Shown piece by piece: positions 11,890 through 24,339 of a stretch of DNA of 64,000 bases. A model generated the notes under the pieces. That model made no database searches. It saw only the letters and a program-made list of their open reading frames with translations, and had not been told where the DNA came from. This DNA is from Albula goreensis. Taxonomy: Eukaryota > Chordata > Actinopteri > Albuliformes > Albulidae. Within the stretch, counting starts at the first letter, position 1, and every line of letters starts with the position of its first letter. The translations under genes and the position numbers were made by a program. The stretch lies in assembly GCA_022829145.1 (NCBI GenBank), contig CM040745.1:38297341-38361340 (forward strand), given 5' to 3'.

Positions 11890-13020
11890 TAATTTGTGAA
11901 ATGTTTAATTACAAAATTTCAATGTAAAAGAATTTGTCACCAAAACATTGGGGCACAGATGAAAAGTAGTTGAAGGTAAATTTTGCACTACTATCAGTAA
12001 GCATTTTCATCCAAGAACATCAATGTGTATAGACTTTGTGTATAGACTATTCATGTACACAAGAATAGGGCCAAACGTACTCTATCACACTTGAATCAAC
12101 ATTGAACATTGTTGATTTATCACTGAACATTTTACTGTATATCCACTGATAAGAACAAACCGTGGACGTTTTTTGTCAGTTTTATGTAAATTATGTTTTG
12201 CTTTTTGCTGCAAAAATATTTTTACTGTACAAATAAAAATATGTGAATAACAAAAAAATATATCCACTGATAAGAGCAAACTGAGGACTCTTGTTCAAGG
12301 TTAAGATATGTATTCACCTTCTTATTTCTTGTCTTGTATTTCACATGGCCTAGAGATTTACCTGACTGCATCAGTCTCCTCTCCTCCTAAGTACTGATGA
12401 TCAAAGCTTTCAGACTGATATTGGCCATCAATAATTAAACCTGATTGGAGTCTGATATCTGAGTTCTCCGTCACTGGAGATTGCCCCTAGAGCAGTTTAT
12501 TAAAAGTGCATCAAAGCGCATTATCACAGCACAAAGGAATGAGTAGGCTTCATTAGGCCTACATTATTCAGTTAAAGCCAATACCGTGAAAATTATACTC
12601 TCTGTGTGCAATTTTTTTCATTTTTAAAACTGCGGTAAACGGCAAATTCACAAGCGTACTAGTTTTCAAGTTAAGATTGAATCAAAATTAATGGCAGCAG
12701 GTATTTCTGAGCGAATGTGGAATTTGTCGCCGGGCAGCTTTGCCGATCATGAGTGGTAAAATGAGTCATGCAATCACATGACTGTCGGACGTGATCAGAT
12801 TTTGACATTAGTGACAGAGCAACAATGCACTTGTTGGCAGAGGAATATTCTATTAATAGTGCTATTATCAGTCAACAGAAGACTCTGGTTATTGCTTTGC
12901 ATTAAATATGTAAGATGTGTAAAGAATCATATTACATGCTTCTACTTGCCCTTGTTCTTTTTGTTTATTTTTTATGCTTATGTTGTTTTCTTTTGTCTGA
13001 AAATTGATGTGCTGCTTTTC
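11890..13020. other. AT-rich noncoding DNA with a 30-base direct repeat
   Basis: A 30-base sequence starting TATATCCACTGATAAGA occurs at 12138-12167 and again at 12259-12288 with about three differences. The 91 bases between are T-rich at the left and A-rich at the right. No gene is recognised. The open frame at 12778-13047 overlaps the start of the foldback that follows and has no domain. Confidence 0.5.
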
Positions 13021-13170
13021 TTGCCCAGGACAAGTATTAATAATTAATATTTTCTGTATTTATTTACTTTTACAAGAGGTAAAAGAGATTTTAATATCAA
13101 TGGAGCAAACCTGGTGAAATAAAGATTAAGTAAATAAATACATAAAATATTAATTATTAATACTTGTTAT
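13010..13170 (+). mobile_element. LINE-like 3' tail containing a 40-bp-arm foldback
   Basis: The inner sequence GGAGCAAACCTGGTGAAATA followed by AAGATTAAGTAAATAAATA resembles the 3' end of a common fish LINE, which typically ends CCTGGTTAAATAAAGGTTAA with an A-rich tail. Surrounding it are two arms, 13030-13069 and 13128-13167, that are reverse complements over 40 bases with one mismatch and a 58-base loop. The left arm lies where the LINE tail should be unique sequence; the right arm contains the tail (GTAAATAAATACATAAAATA). This geometry suggests the tail was inverted and duplicated. Confidence 0.55.
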
Positions 13171-13319
13171 GAGAGGAATCTACATTATAATAACATCGAT
13201 ATTAGGCTATCAAATGAAAATATGAAATAGATATTCTTACATTCTCAACTATGCACAGAACCAGTTCTGGAACAATTACAATATTCAGCTTATTTTGGTT
13301 CTGGTCACCAGTTCTATAG

Positions 13320-13675
13320 AAGAGGCAGAACACACCTGGTCAGGAAATGCCCATTCAAGGTTGATGAATCTGCAGGTGCATTACAGTTTGAAGGTGTGTC
13401 TCTATGATTGGCTGGATCCGCAGGTGTTTTGTAATAATAGTATTATGGATCCAATCAGGTAGAAGAACCCTTCAGAGTGATTTAAAGTTGACGTCCGTCA
13501 TGTAAATGTACCCCTGTAAACTGTATAAATGTGAATCACATGTACCTGTGGAATAGTTTGCAACAAGCTTGTGTTCCCATTGCCGGCTGTGTGAGTAAAC
13601 CTGCTTGTCTTTTACTTCTGATCACCAGGTCCATTTTGGGGTATTTTGGAGTTTACCAACACTGGGGAACATAAA
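13320..13675 (+). mobile_element. Possible solo LTR
   Basis: The stretch has a promoter-like GTATAAATGTG (near 13530), then about 70 bases on a GTGAGTAAACCTGCTTG R/polyA-like segment and TTTGGGGTATTTTGGAG, the spacing seen at U3-R-U5 junctions of vertebrate LTRs. No primer-binding site, gag or pol is recognised and the left border is not fixed. A unique promoter-like sequence is the alternative. Confidence 0.25.
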
Positions 13676-13679
13676 GTCT

Positions 13680-15224
13680 GGCCAGTCAATTCAGGAGTGA
13701 ACACAGAATGGCAGCACCAACCCATACGTAAGAGCAGTAAATGTGGGGCTGTTTTTACACAAAATTCAAAAGGAGCAACACGTGTTGTCACGTGTTGTTT
13801 TGTCTTTGGTGATTGCCATGGAGATATCCTTGGAGACCCATGTGTCGCTGTTGTCACAGCTGTGTTGGCCAGTCAACAAAGGGCATGCTCTATCCAGCTC
13901 AAATGCTTCTTAATCTTTAAGCTAACGGTTTACCAATACAGAGGGTCGATTGGGTGCGACCACATTCTGTTGAATAGGTCCCCCATGTTTGTTTTCATTT
14001 AAGCAAGACTTTCCAAGAAGTATTTTCTGCTTATATGAAGCAAATACTAAACAGTCGCAGTTGGTGAAAATCACTATTATATACCCTTACAGAGACTCAG
14101 TTCATTGGATTGGGTCCCTGGCCATAATTATGTGGTCTAGTCAAGGTTAAATAACATTTCTGTTTGTTCCCTGTACAGAAGACTGTGCTATACAATGCAA
14201 TAACCTTAGCATAAGCACGAATCAACCTGGTTTTCAAGCAAAGTTTGTTCTGGGCTCTATTACATGAGTTATGAAGTGATTCCAAACCAGTATTTGCATG
14301 ACACAGTTGAGCTGTGTTATTATGACTTAAGAAGAAGTAAGATCTGTGAGTGAAAACGCCTTGCGTTCCTGTTATACTGTAACCTTGTTTATGCACTTCC
14401 TGACTGTGATTTAGGAAATACAACTGAATCACAGCTGTTTCGAAAAATCTTTTCACATCAAACTATGTCTCTTCTTAACAGGGAGAAAGAGACATTTTGA
14501 TAATAAATAACGAAAACAACATTTGGACCTCATGACAAGGTTATCGTGGTCTGCAGTTCTGAAAATGACAGCGACAGGGCTATAATGAAGTGCTGTAGCA
14601 GGACATACAGCCGAAGCAATTACACCACTGTTATTACACAAGGTGATGGACCGGGCCTCCTCATGAAAACGCTCAGAAGAGCATAAATCACTATATCTGT
14701 TCTAACCAGCGCATTTCTCTCAGCTCTCTGAGTGTGTTCGTGTGACGGACTCATGAATGTACCTGTTAATGAAAGAGATGTTTTTAGTGACCCTGACAGA
14801 TTGCACTTACAGCCATGTCCTCCGCACGCAGCTCTTTCCCTGTCAAAATAAACGATGAAAAGGAAATAAAACGTAAAATGCAAAAGGCCTCAGGGAATCA
14901 GAAGGAACAGGGCTGTTACCGTTAAACAGGACTGGGTCAGCAGAGTGTGTGGAAAAGTGTATTTATTTATGATAAAACATTACTGTAAATGTTTGCGCTA
15001 TGGTCGGAATTAAATCAAATCACTTCCAGGCCAGGATTCACTCAACATCTGTTCTTAACTTTTACAAACAAATGAATAAGAGCGTTATGCTTTTTCTCTA
15101 CAAGAATTGTTTGGTGCATTCATTTTTACTGCTTAAATGTCCAGACTGTGTCAGTGGAGATAGAAATGAACACATACATCCCAGTCTAAGTCACTTTAAG
15201 GACATAAACAACCTTCCCTAGAAC
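13680..15224. other. Noncoding DNA, nothing recognised
   Basis: Open frames of 118-119 codons occur here (plus 13646-14002; minus 14097-14456), without domains. The sequence is otherwise unremarkable AT-rich DNA. Confidence 0.5.
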
Positions 15225-15505
15225 CAAAACAAACCTTCCCAATTTATCATTAGCATTATATCACTGTAAAGTTGTGAGCACAATGATGTCACCCAGAAAT
15301 GTGACATCATTGTGACTTCTGCAGGAGGATACATCGATGTATCCTTCATTTGGAGGAGAGGAGGAGGTGAGTGGAGGAGACAAAATTTGCCTCCTACTCT
15401 TTTGGAGTAGAAGGAGGACACATACATCAGTTTCTGGGGTACAGAGAAGACAAGGTGGTAGTGGAGAGGAGCAGACGAAATTTGAATATTAGAATGCACC
15501 CCCTG
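15225..15505. repeat. Palindrome-rich element, MITE-like
   Basis: Two perfect palindromes sit side by side. A 14-base inverted repeat (CACAATGATGTCAC, 15279-15292; GTGACATCATTGTG, 15301-15314) has an 8-base spacer. A 20-base palindrome AGGATACATCGATGTATCCT follows at 15326-15345. Further on, GCCTCCTACT and AGTAGAAGGAGG (about 15389-15418) form a weaker stem. GGAGGAG words recur. This is the structure of a foldback MITE or decayed composite repeat; no terminal repeats or duplication were defined. Confidence 0.4.
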
Positions 15506-16700
15506 TAGTAGGAGGAGGCCATACCATGGGATATTTGTTAATTAACAATCATTTTTTAAACCATTCTGGTAATGTAAAAATCAGTAAATAGTTATTTTTA
15601 AAAAGCAATTAAATTGGTCATTCCATTAGAAATCAAACCAATCGTAAAGAATCATCCATGGCAACAGGATGCATGTGCTGTTTTATAAAGCAAAGTCAAG
15701 GAACGTAACAATATGACAAAATAAAACAAAGGTATAGCACAGATCACAGCAGACAACGGGTGAGCTAAATAGGAATAATGCTACCTAACAACATAAGTGA
15801 AACTGAGGGTACTTAAAAGGTAACTAATGGGTCCATAAAGCAGGGCAGCTGCCACAGGGAGTAGTGAACAGGTGAGGATAACAGGTGAGGGTGGTTGGTC
15901 CTCTGGAGAGGGGCGACCTGGAATGGTGATTGGCTGCTGGTGAAGAGGGTGGAGATGAGGGCGGGACACCAATGTACCCGCATAGCTCTGGATAGAAATG
16001 AAATTTTCAGCACTGAAACAACGGCTCACAAAGTTTTACATAACGTGCATAAATAAACAAAATATGCAGGCATTTGGCCAACACATGGAGGCAAAGTCAT
16101 GGATTTTAACATTGCACATTGTGCATTAGGATGTTTTTTTTGCTTAAATGTTAATCTCTTGTGTTGTTTATGGGCTCCTAATTTGCAGTGGGAAAGGTTA
16201 TATGTATGAAAATCGAATGAAAGACTTCCACCGTACTAAAATTTACCATCTGACTCAGCATGTAACCAAGGCCGTTTCTGCTGGAAAAATGCCATATCTG
16301 TTGATCTTCACTGGCATGTGGAGTAGGTGGCTTGTCCATAGAAAAATATATCACATTCAGCTAGATATGAATGTCCTCATGCGATTTCTTCATTTGCATA
16401 AAGACTGTCAAATGTGAATAATGATGTGAAAAAAAATGATCGTGTTGTCTGGAGACGTACATTTGCAAACGGTATGGATGGTTTGCCGACATTAAGTACC
16501 TCAAATATAAGAGGGTTTTTTCCTTCTCTAAAACATGGCACTACACATAATATCTACCCATGATTCATTCTGCATCAAGAGGCCCACCAGATATGTTCAC
16601 TGCAATAAACATTGCAGGAAGTTGATTCCGTATTGGTATGCAGGACAACGGTTTGGTCTTCAAAATGTATTCGAATTTTAAGAGGCAAACAGCTTTTGAT
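15506..16700. other. Noncoding DNA, nothing recognised
   Basis: AT-rich. A moderately GC-rich patch at 15830-15970 has GGTGAGG-type words and could be part of an old repeat. No coding domain is recognised in the open frames on either strand. Confidence 0.45.
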
Positions 16701-16710
16701 TGAATGTAGC

Positions 16711-16783
16711 CCTGTGTGTGTGTGAGCGTGCATGTGTGAGTTTGAAGCCATACATACATACATACATACATACATACGTACAT
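16711..16783. repeat. (GT)n followed by (CATA)n microsatellite
   Basis: A short interrupted TG tract near 16711-16740 is followed by about eight tandem CATA/TACA tetranucleotides at 16749-16783. Open frames across it encode the expected MYVC repeats and are not genes. Confidence 0.9.
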
Positions 16784-17482
16784 GAAATATTAACAATGTT
16801 CTGCAGTAACTATGGTTACCATGGATTTTGCTTTGCATGAAATTGGATCTTGAACTCTTCAAAGGATCCTAGTGCCACATTAACAGTTAACAAAAATGTG
16901 ATGTGACTGAGAGATGCAAGTAAAAAAGACCAAAACTGGCAAAATACGGCAAGAGGTCATTTTGTTAGGTGTATCTTCCCAATAGCAAGCTGTCAGTGAG
17001 GTGTCAAAACTTTGGCAAAAGAATGCTCCCCATACAAACTCCTGTTATGATGGACTGCAATTCCAAATAGTTTGTTCCAGGTCATCCCACAGTAGCTTGA
17101 TTGGAGCTCAGTTATGTTGTCAGCTGTCACATTCAATCTGTGACAAGGTTGAACAAGTTGTGCGTTACTATTCACCTCTTTCGACTCCACTGTCGTACTC
17201 AGCTGTTAGTGGGCTGACCACAGCCCGTCCGCTACTCTGCATGAGTCATGTCAGCTTCCGCCAGCCTCTTTTATGAATGGCCTGTTTCTGACAACAAGAT
17301 TGCCATTGGCTGGATGGTATTTTAGGGGTGGGCCATCCGTTATGCACCTGCGACGTTGTCATGTGTTGAAACCGCAGCAGCTGCTGTTTATCATATACGA
17401 ACATTGTTGTATTTGGTGTCCACTACCATGCTGAGCTCAAAGACGCTTAAAAGTTTTATCTTGCCATTTCTGCCTGTGTGAC

Positions 17483-17484
<2 letters not shown>

Positions 17485-17535
<51 letters not shown>
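17485..17535. repeat. (AC)n microsatellite
   Basis: An uninterrupted tract of about 25 CA dinucleotides. Confidence 0.97.
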
Positions 17536-17539
<4 letters not shown>

Positions 17540-19855
17540 ATTTGCTTTAATTGGCATAGACTGCCATGTGATTCTGTCACTTATTTGGCAGCCTAATAAT
17601 TAATTTTCCTTTTGAAGCTTTTGTCATATACACAATGAACAATACACAGTGAATATAATGATGACCAGTATCCCCAATTTCTCAATCACATTGACCCAAT
17701 ACAGTCTAAAAAGCCAGGACTTAGAAACAAAAGTCAATTATTTGGTATTGTGCCATTGTGATTTGCAAATATAGACATATAAGACAAATATAAAACAATA
17801 TTTAAAGATCATGACGACAGGTAGTGTTAAAGTTTGTTATGCAAATGTACACACTGACTAATGTATGTCAAATGTCACTTTTGTCAGGACCCAATCAAAA
17901 CACGGTCTCACTAAATGCCCATGCTATTCAATCAAAATAGATTTTACATGATAACACATATTTATCTGAGCATTCTCTGTTTTGTGAAAGACAAAAATGT
18001 CCTTTGGAATATGCTCTTTTCATTTAGAAATGAAATGTCAAGAGGAAATTTGTAAACATATTGTCAGTTGGCTAGACTATATCCTATTGGTTGGCGTATT
18101 GTTAGTCCATGGTTCTGGTTTTTCAAAGACAAGGTTTTTGGATGGGCAACAGAGATGTTTTTGTGTGGACTACACTGACTCCCACTGAAAAAAACTAGTC
18201 CATTTGTGTTTTATATATCTGGAATTCCTTCCCTCATGCCTTAAAAACCACATGCTACATGCAGACCAACCCTATCCATACCAAACTACAGTGTGCCTGA
18301 CTGTGATACTGCTAGTCTGAATGATGGATGCGTGTCTGAATGAAGTGAGGATAAAACTCGCACTAAATCTCAATGATGGATGTTTGTCTGACATCTATAC
18401 CACTGCGGTGTATGTATGGCGGTTTCCTAGAATAAATTCTATGGTAACAGTCAGCTGCTGTTCTATTCTCTATTACAGTAGCAATGGTAGTCATTTTCAG
18501 TGTCCCTATGCCTCCTCTATTCATGGCAGAAATGTGTAGGTGTCGGTCACCTCAAGGTAGTGTGACATCATAAGGGCTTCAGTTCTGGATGGGAGGTAAA
18601 CCCCATCTATCTGGCTTTAACAGGGACTACAAACCAATATGGCTGCCCACTTTAAACTACAAAAACCATGTCTAGTTTGACAGCCTGTTCCATAGATGTC
18701 ACCAGTGGAGGCCCTAATGACCTCTGCCATCTGCCCACAGAAGTTTTGTTGGATTGAGACATGGTGTGAAAATAAACAAAATGAAGAGCTAATGAGAGCT
18801 TTTTGTCTTTACTTCAGAGAGGTCTAACTTTTAGAATATGGTCTGTCACGTTTAGTTGTCTTTAAAAATAATATTTTGTTTTCATTAACACTTCTTTGTT
18901 TTGAGAAATCCTTTGCTGCTGGTGCAAGAATAATGCCCTTTAACCATGAGGGTGAAATTCCCCTCTCCTCGTGATGCCACAGTCCGATTTGATTTGAGCT
19001 GTATTGTATTACCCTGGGTCACTGCACAAGGGTATTGGAAGATGTACCCCTTATATTTGTTCATCAGACTAGAGGGCAGTCATTAAAAAGGCACACACTG
19101 CAAACAAAACCCAGGCCAAGACTATATCTGTAATTCCATTTGCTTTCCCTGGTGCTCAAGCTAACCCTCCATCTCTATGCACACAGCCAGAGTGATTTCA
19201 TATGACAAATATCCGACCCTTCCCCCAAGGCATAACCCGTCTTTGAAGCCAATTCATATTTTATTGAAAATGATTTTGTCAAAACCTTCCTTTCCGCCCC
19301 TGCCAAGTTATAAACGAAATGGTGAAATGGAAGTGCTTGGTGCAAGTCGGTCACTTAGGGTTGGAGTCAGTAAATGAGTTTGGAAACCATGACATTTTGA
19401 ACACCCTGATGTCAAGAAGAATCCCCGTCAAGGTGGATTATGATTAAGATGTGATAAGAATCAGATGACAGAAACCGTCTGACAGAACACATGGCGGCAG
19501 GATAAACACCACACACACGGACAGACGAAGCAAATGCTTACTGCTTACCATACGACTCATCCGTATGATCATAGTAAACATTATTATATTTCACTTTCTC
19601 AGTAAGTGATCATTAAGCTTCAACACTGCTTAGTGTAACTTTGTCATCCCGGCACACAGTCATCATGGCTGTACCCCATCTTAAGTCCCTCTGTGCTGTT
19701 GGGGAGAAACAGCTTTGTTTTCAGTCTTGTGAATATCACATAGCCCCCTTCCACCTGGAATACACAGAGCTTTGTGTTTCTTTTAGTGTTTCCTTTGTTA
19801 AGGTGACTCAATTCTAGCAGAACTCATAACCACTGCAAAGTCCTGGCACCCATCC
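17540..19855. other. Noncoding DNA, nothing recognised
   Basis: Short open frames only (72 codons or fewer). No repeat of known family found. The sequence looks unique and AT-rich. Confidence 0.5.
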
Positions 19856-19862
19856 TCATGAA

Positions 19863-19980
19863 GTGTCTCAGAGTAGGAATGCTGATCTAGGGTCAGTTCG
19901 GTGTTTTCACTCGTAATGGATGAGGTTAGGACATAGATGGGTTAAACTGAGGCTAGATCAGTACTCCTGCTCTGAGATGC
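19863..19980. mobile_element. Foldback MITE-like repeat, family A copy 1
   Basis: The left arm (GTGTCTCAGAGTAGGAATGC followed by TGATCTAGGGTC, 19863-19894) is inverted at 19949-19980 (GGCTAGATCAGTACTCCTGC followed by TCTGAGATGC). The arms pair over about 32 bases with a few mismatches and a 54-base loop. A related copy is at 44603-44721. This structure and the GATCTAGGATCAG words match a common fish foldback repeat. It has no coding capacity and would depend on another element's enzyme. Confidence 0.7.
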
Positions 19981-21299
19981 TTTGTGAACACAGGCCCAGA
20001 TCTGTGATTCTGACCAACCCAGCAAGTGATGCACTAGCCATCGTTCCTTTAAAACTACCAACCCAAAGTGAACTTGCTATGTTTATGTGCCATAATGTGC
20101 ACCAGCATTTGAGTTTTTAGGTCTTAAAGCTGGCCTTCACAATGTTAGCTTGAGGAGGAAGCTAACAGCCACAGTCACAGAAGACTGCATTACTGGCCCA
20201 GGAAGAGAGAGCGGTCAGTGGAACCATATTCTTTTCTAACAGAGATACAGATGTCTGTTAGAAGGAGTTGTCTGTTTGAGAATGTGATGCTGTTGTACTT
20301 TTATATTTTTTACAGTTCAGAATTCAGAGAAACATAGATGATTCCCTTATACTAAATGTCAACTAAAGAAAATGTATATATGCAGCAAAATTGACATACT
20401 TAATTCAGCTAAATCCTGTTGATTGCTGTACTTGTTTTATAATGTTATTCTGAACCTTCAAAACCCATTAGAATGCATGTAGATTTTCAACCAATCATCT
20501 CCATTATTAAAGAAGCTCATTCCCCTTCTCATCCCTCCATTTTACATTATCAACATAAATGAATGTGAGAGCAAATCCATACATAAGAAACAACACATTA
20601 TAGGAGAGAATGGAAACTCCAGGCTTTAGGATGTTAGCTACATGTCTTTTAAAACAGAAAAATAAAGTATCCCTGTATTAAAGGCAATAGTTTCCTAAAA
20701 ACTATTCTGCCCTATTCTAGTTCAGGCCACTTTTTGAACCATTGAACTGTACATTTGACAGACAAGTTGATTACAGAAATATGAATTTTCTGCCATCTTT
20801 ATGATTTAATTTATGCATTTGATTAGCCCGTTTAACAAGATTTCAAGACTTAACTGTTTGAAAATAGTTGTTACTGTACACCAACAGCTGTGACTGTGAA
20901 GTCTAACCATATTGCCTAAAGTCAGTTGAATCTTTTGATTACTCCATCCTTTGATCTCACACAACAGTTCAAATTTCATGGCGGTTGTGCTAAACGCTCC
21001 CACAAAAGATTAATTACAGAGAGAGGTCATGTGTAAATCAACGATACTCAAACCTTAGTTATAGATTCCAATTTATAGTTCATTTCAGCATTTTGGTTTG
21101 TTTTTGGTTTCCTGCTTACGTATGCCTACCCTTTACATTTTTTTACACCCAATTAGTTTATGTGAGTGTGACGGAAGACTTAATTGACTTTAAACGCGTG
21201 GTGATCAATATATCCATGCTCACCCACAGGATCAGCATTTCTGGATCCCGAATGGAATATCCGTCTGTTCCATAGACAGGGCGACTCTTTCCCAAGCCA
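19981..21299. other. Noncoding DNA, nothing recognised
   Basis: Unique-looking AT-rich DNA without a domain-bearing frame. Confidence 0.5.
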
Positions 21300-21300
21300 G

Positions 21301-21320
21301 CTTTTTTTTTTTTTTTAAAA
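21301..21320. repeat. Poly(T) tract
   Basis: About 15 consecutive T followed by AAAA. It might be the reverse complement of a retroposon tail, but no retroposon body was recognised beside it. Confidence 0.8.
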
Positions 21321-23694
21321 CAGCTGCTCCATCAAGATTAATTGTCTTTCCTATACAATATCTGATTGTATTTATCATTTTTTGGACAAGAAAAAAATAA
21401 CAAATCAATAACGAAAAACCACAAAATGGCAGGTATTTAGCTTATTGAGCTGCTTAAAAAATACACAGAACAGGAAACAAGAAACATATTTACTTATTTT
21501 CTCAATGTTTCGATGTAGACGTTTCTGTCCTGTGTATCCAAGCAACTTTTATGAGGCAAATTGTTTCTATTTTACAATCAACACTCATATACAATTAAAC
21601 ACAACTGTCAGGTGTGATGTTACTGTTATAAATTGAAAATAACCTCTCTTACTTATCTCAGGTATAAATAAATGATAAAATGTTCACTTGAAATAGAAGG
21701 TTAAATGTGCTTGCATATTTCACTGTGACTACTTCACAGGTATGCACCATGGTGTCTCTTCATGCAGAGTAACGACAAGAATAATTAACCCCCGTCAGTA
21801 TAAACAAAATAGAGTATTTAACCAAGCTGTGGTAGAAGCAACTATATTAGCCTCTGAACTGAGATCTGTGTTTTGGCTCTTTCCTCTAAAATTCCCTGAG
21901 CCAGTCAAGTAACTCATTGGAAATGATGTGGAAGTTGATCTGGTTTAGGAAATATATAGTAATATATTGTTTTGTATACTTCCAGTTATGAACTGACAGA
22001 AAATGTAAACTACCTCGTCCTGTTTTTTCTTTTATTTTTTCAACGTCCTCAGCTATTATGGTTGAATTTGGTAATTCTGAAATTAATTACATTGATTACA
22101 AGATAATTTATCATACTTCTTAAGGTGGGTGGGCGTAGCTAGTGTAAATCCCTGCCTCGTTACAAAAGATAGCACTGTGATTGATTTGTATGTACCCAAG
22201 TGGACATACCAAACTGTGATAGCAATTGCCTTGCCAGGAAGAACCTTTAAAACCTTTAAAAAACTCAATTTCAGGTGTCACATTGTGTATTTACAATGAC
22301 CAGTTCCTAACCTGGCAGGTTATATAAAAATGTATCATAAGTTGTTAATATGTGCTTCACCTCATGACAGTGCTCCTAGCAATGACAGAGTTTATGGTCT
22401 CTGTCTTACTGGTTTAGTGAACCAGGTACATCTGCTGCCAGTGATTTATGATTATGATTCATGGTGATATGATTATGTTCATTAATAATGCCAATTTTCA
22501 AACGTCTTTAGCTGATAATTCAAATGAAACTTACTCTGGAAGAGGTCTTGCTCCAGTAACTGATTTTACCTAACAGCACATGACGCATGATTGGATTAGT
22601 TACAGAGGGTAATTCTGTCGATGTATAATTGGAGCGAAACAGATTGAGATATCGAATCTCTTCCATGACAAGCTGCATAACCACCCAGGCAAATATCTGA
22701 TTTCTGTTTATTTAATGTCAGCCTTCATTTGTTGAGCAATTTCCTCAAATTCCCCACTCTCCAAAACCCTTGTTGCTGCTGGTCATGATTTCAGCTCACT
22801 TATTTAACAAAGTGTCCATGAAAGAGTAAAGGGCTGTCTGTGCTTTAGTGTTCAAGGACCGTGAGGTTGATCCTCTTCTTTAACACACAAATCTCAAAAG
22901 GGACACAACGTTACAGATCTCTGATGTGTCTTCAATTCTATATGTTAAATAATCTCATGAGACTGCCTAATAATGTATATGATTTCATTTCCTTCTTTGG
23001 AAACACAAATCATTGCTGTATAAAATGTGCTATGCTTCAATAGTCATAGCATATGAGTACATTAAAAAGATAGTTTACACACAACATTTATTTTATCGTC
23101 TTTCTTCCCTTCCCTCAGACAGACACACATATAGATTCAGGCTGAAGCACTTTGCCACTTCTTAAGGGTTAATGAAATTGCATCATCCATGTGTCTGTTT
23201 TCAGATAAGTATGCAACTGATAAACCCTTTCCCTTCCAACATTTCAGTGGGTCTGCAATTTTGGAATTGCCACTAATTGTTGCATCACAATCAGGCATCA
23301 TGTTAATTGACCAATCATATTCACCCTACTATTTGCACAGTGCTGTTCAAGCAGTTTGCCTCTATACACAGTTTGGGATGACTTTTCTATACATAGTAGT
23401 TTTTCTCCTGTCAGTGCACCATATTGTGTTTGTAAATGAAGTACAGCTGCATCGATCTGGTTTTTGATCAGGACTACACTAACAGCTTTAGCCTCTCAAA
23501 ATACTGCATAATGCTCTGGATTTCATACGTGCCTGGCGAAGACAGTAAGCATGACTTTTCAGTTCCTATTATGACAGGGGAACAAATAGTAAAACCACCC
23601 AGGCATGCTTTCCCACTGTTTTCATTTTCATGAATATCTGAAAATCGGTTAAGACTGAAGAATGGTGTTGTACCTTAAACCCCCCCAGAGTTTA
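21321..23694. other. Noncoding DNA, nothing recognised
   Basis: AT-rich DNA. The open frames (up to 92 codons) have no domains. Homeodomain-type motifs (for example TTAATT, TTAATAAT) are present at the density expected for AT-rich sequence. Confidence 0.5.
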
Positions 23695-23965
23695 CTAGCG
23701 TAGTGAACACCGAGTGCTTAGTGCTGTTTCATCCGTGTCAAACAGTGATTAATTTGGGTTGCTTTTCAAACCCCCTGCTTCATTAATCAGCACACCAGCA
23801 ACTGTACATACACCTCAGAGCCCTAATTTAGGATTCCCAGGGGCTGCTGGGATTGATGTAAGCACTTGCATAGAAACGGGCTGAAAGTGGCCCGTTCCAA
23901 CACAATAACGCCTATAATGAAATTCCGTGAGTTAGGCCACCATAATGGAGTTTATTTTCCATACC
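23695..23965. promoter_or_regulatory. Candidate conserved noncoding element
   Basis: A non-repetitive, compositionally balanced stretch with GTGATTAATTTG, TTCATTAATCAGC and CCATAATGGAG motifs, and no open frame above 60 codons. This composition resembles fish developmental enhancers, but the call rests on motif content alone. Confidence 0.25.
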
Positions 23966-24339
23966 AAGTCGATTATCACACATTTATTATTTATTAATTC
24001 ACCTCAGGGATAGATATTTTTTTCAGAAAAGTAGTTGTTGAGCATGTTTTATTCCTCAAGTTAAGCCAATTCAACAAAAATCTTTGATTTAATAATGAGA
24101 CTGTGTGAGTCAGTATGGTGCGTGCTTCAGCATTTCTACCTTCTATCTTAGACAGATGTTTGAATTTTCTTACTTCTAAAAGTATTTCCCTAAATATTTT
24201 AGTTGTTTTGTTTACAGTCAGTTTGAGACAAACAAGTGGTCACATGACATCCACTCCTGTTCAGTGACAGTGAAGGAATCAAAGAGGCTGATTTTAACTG
24301 CAGGCGAATGTTTCAGCCAATATATATCATTTAAGGAGA

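Noticed and set aside
16565-16862. 72- and 95-codon frames with MYVC repeats
   Set aside because: Translation of the (CATA)n microsatellite.
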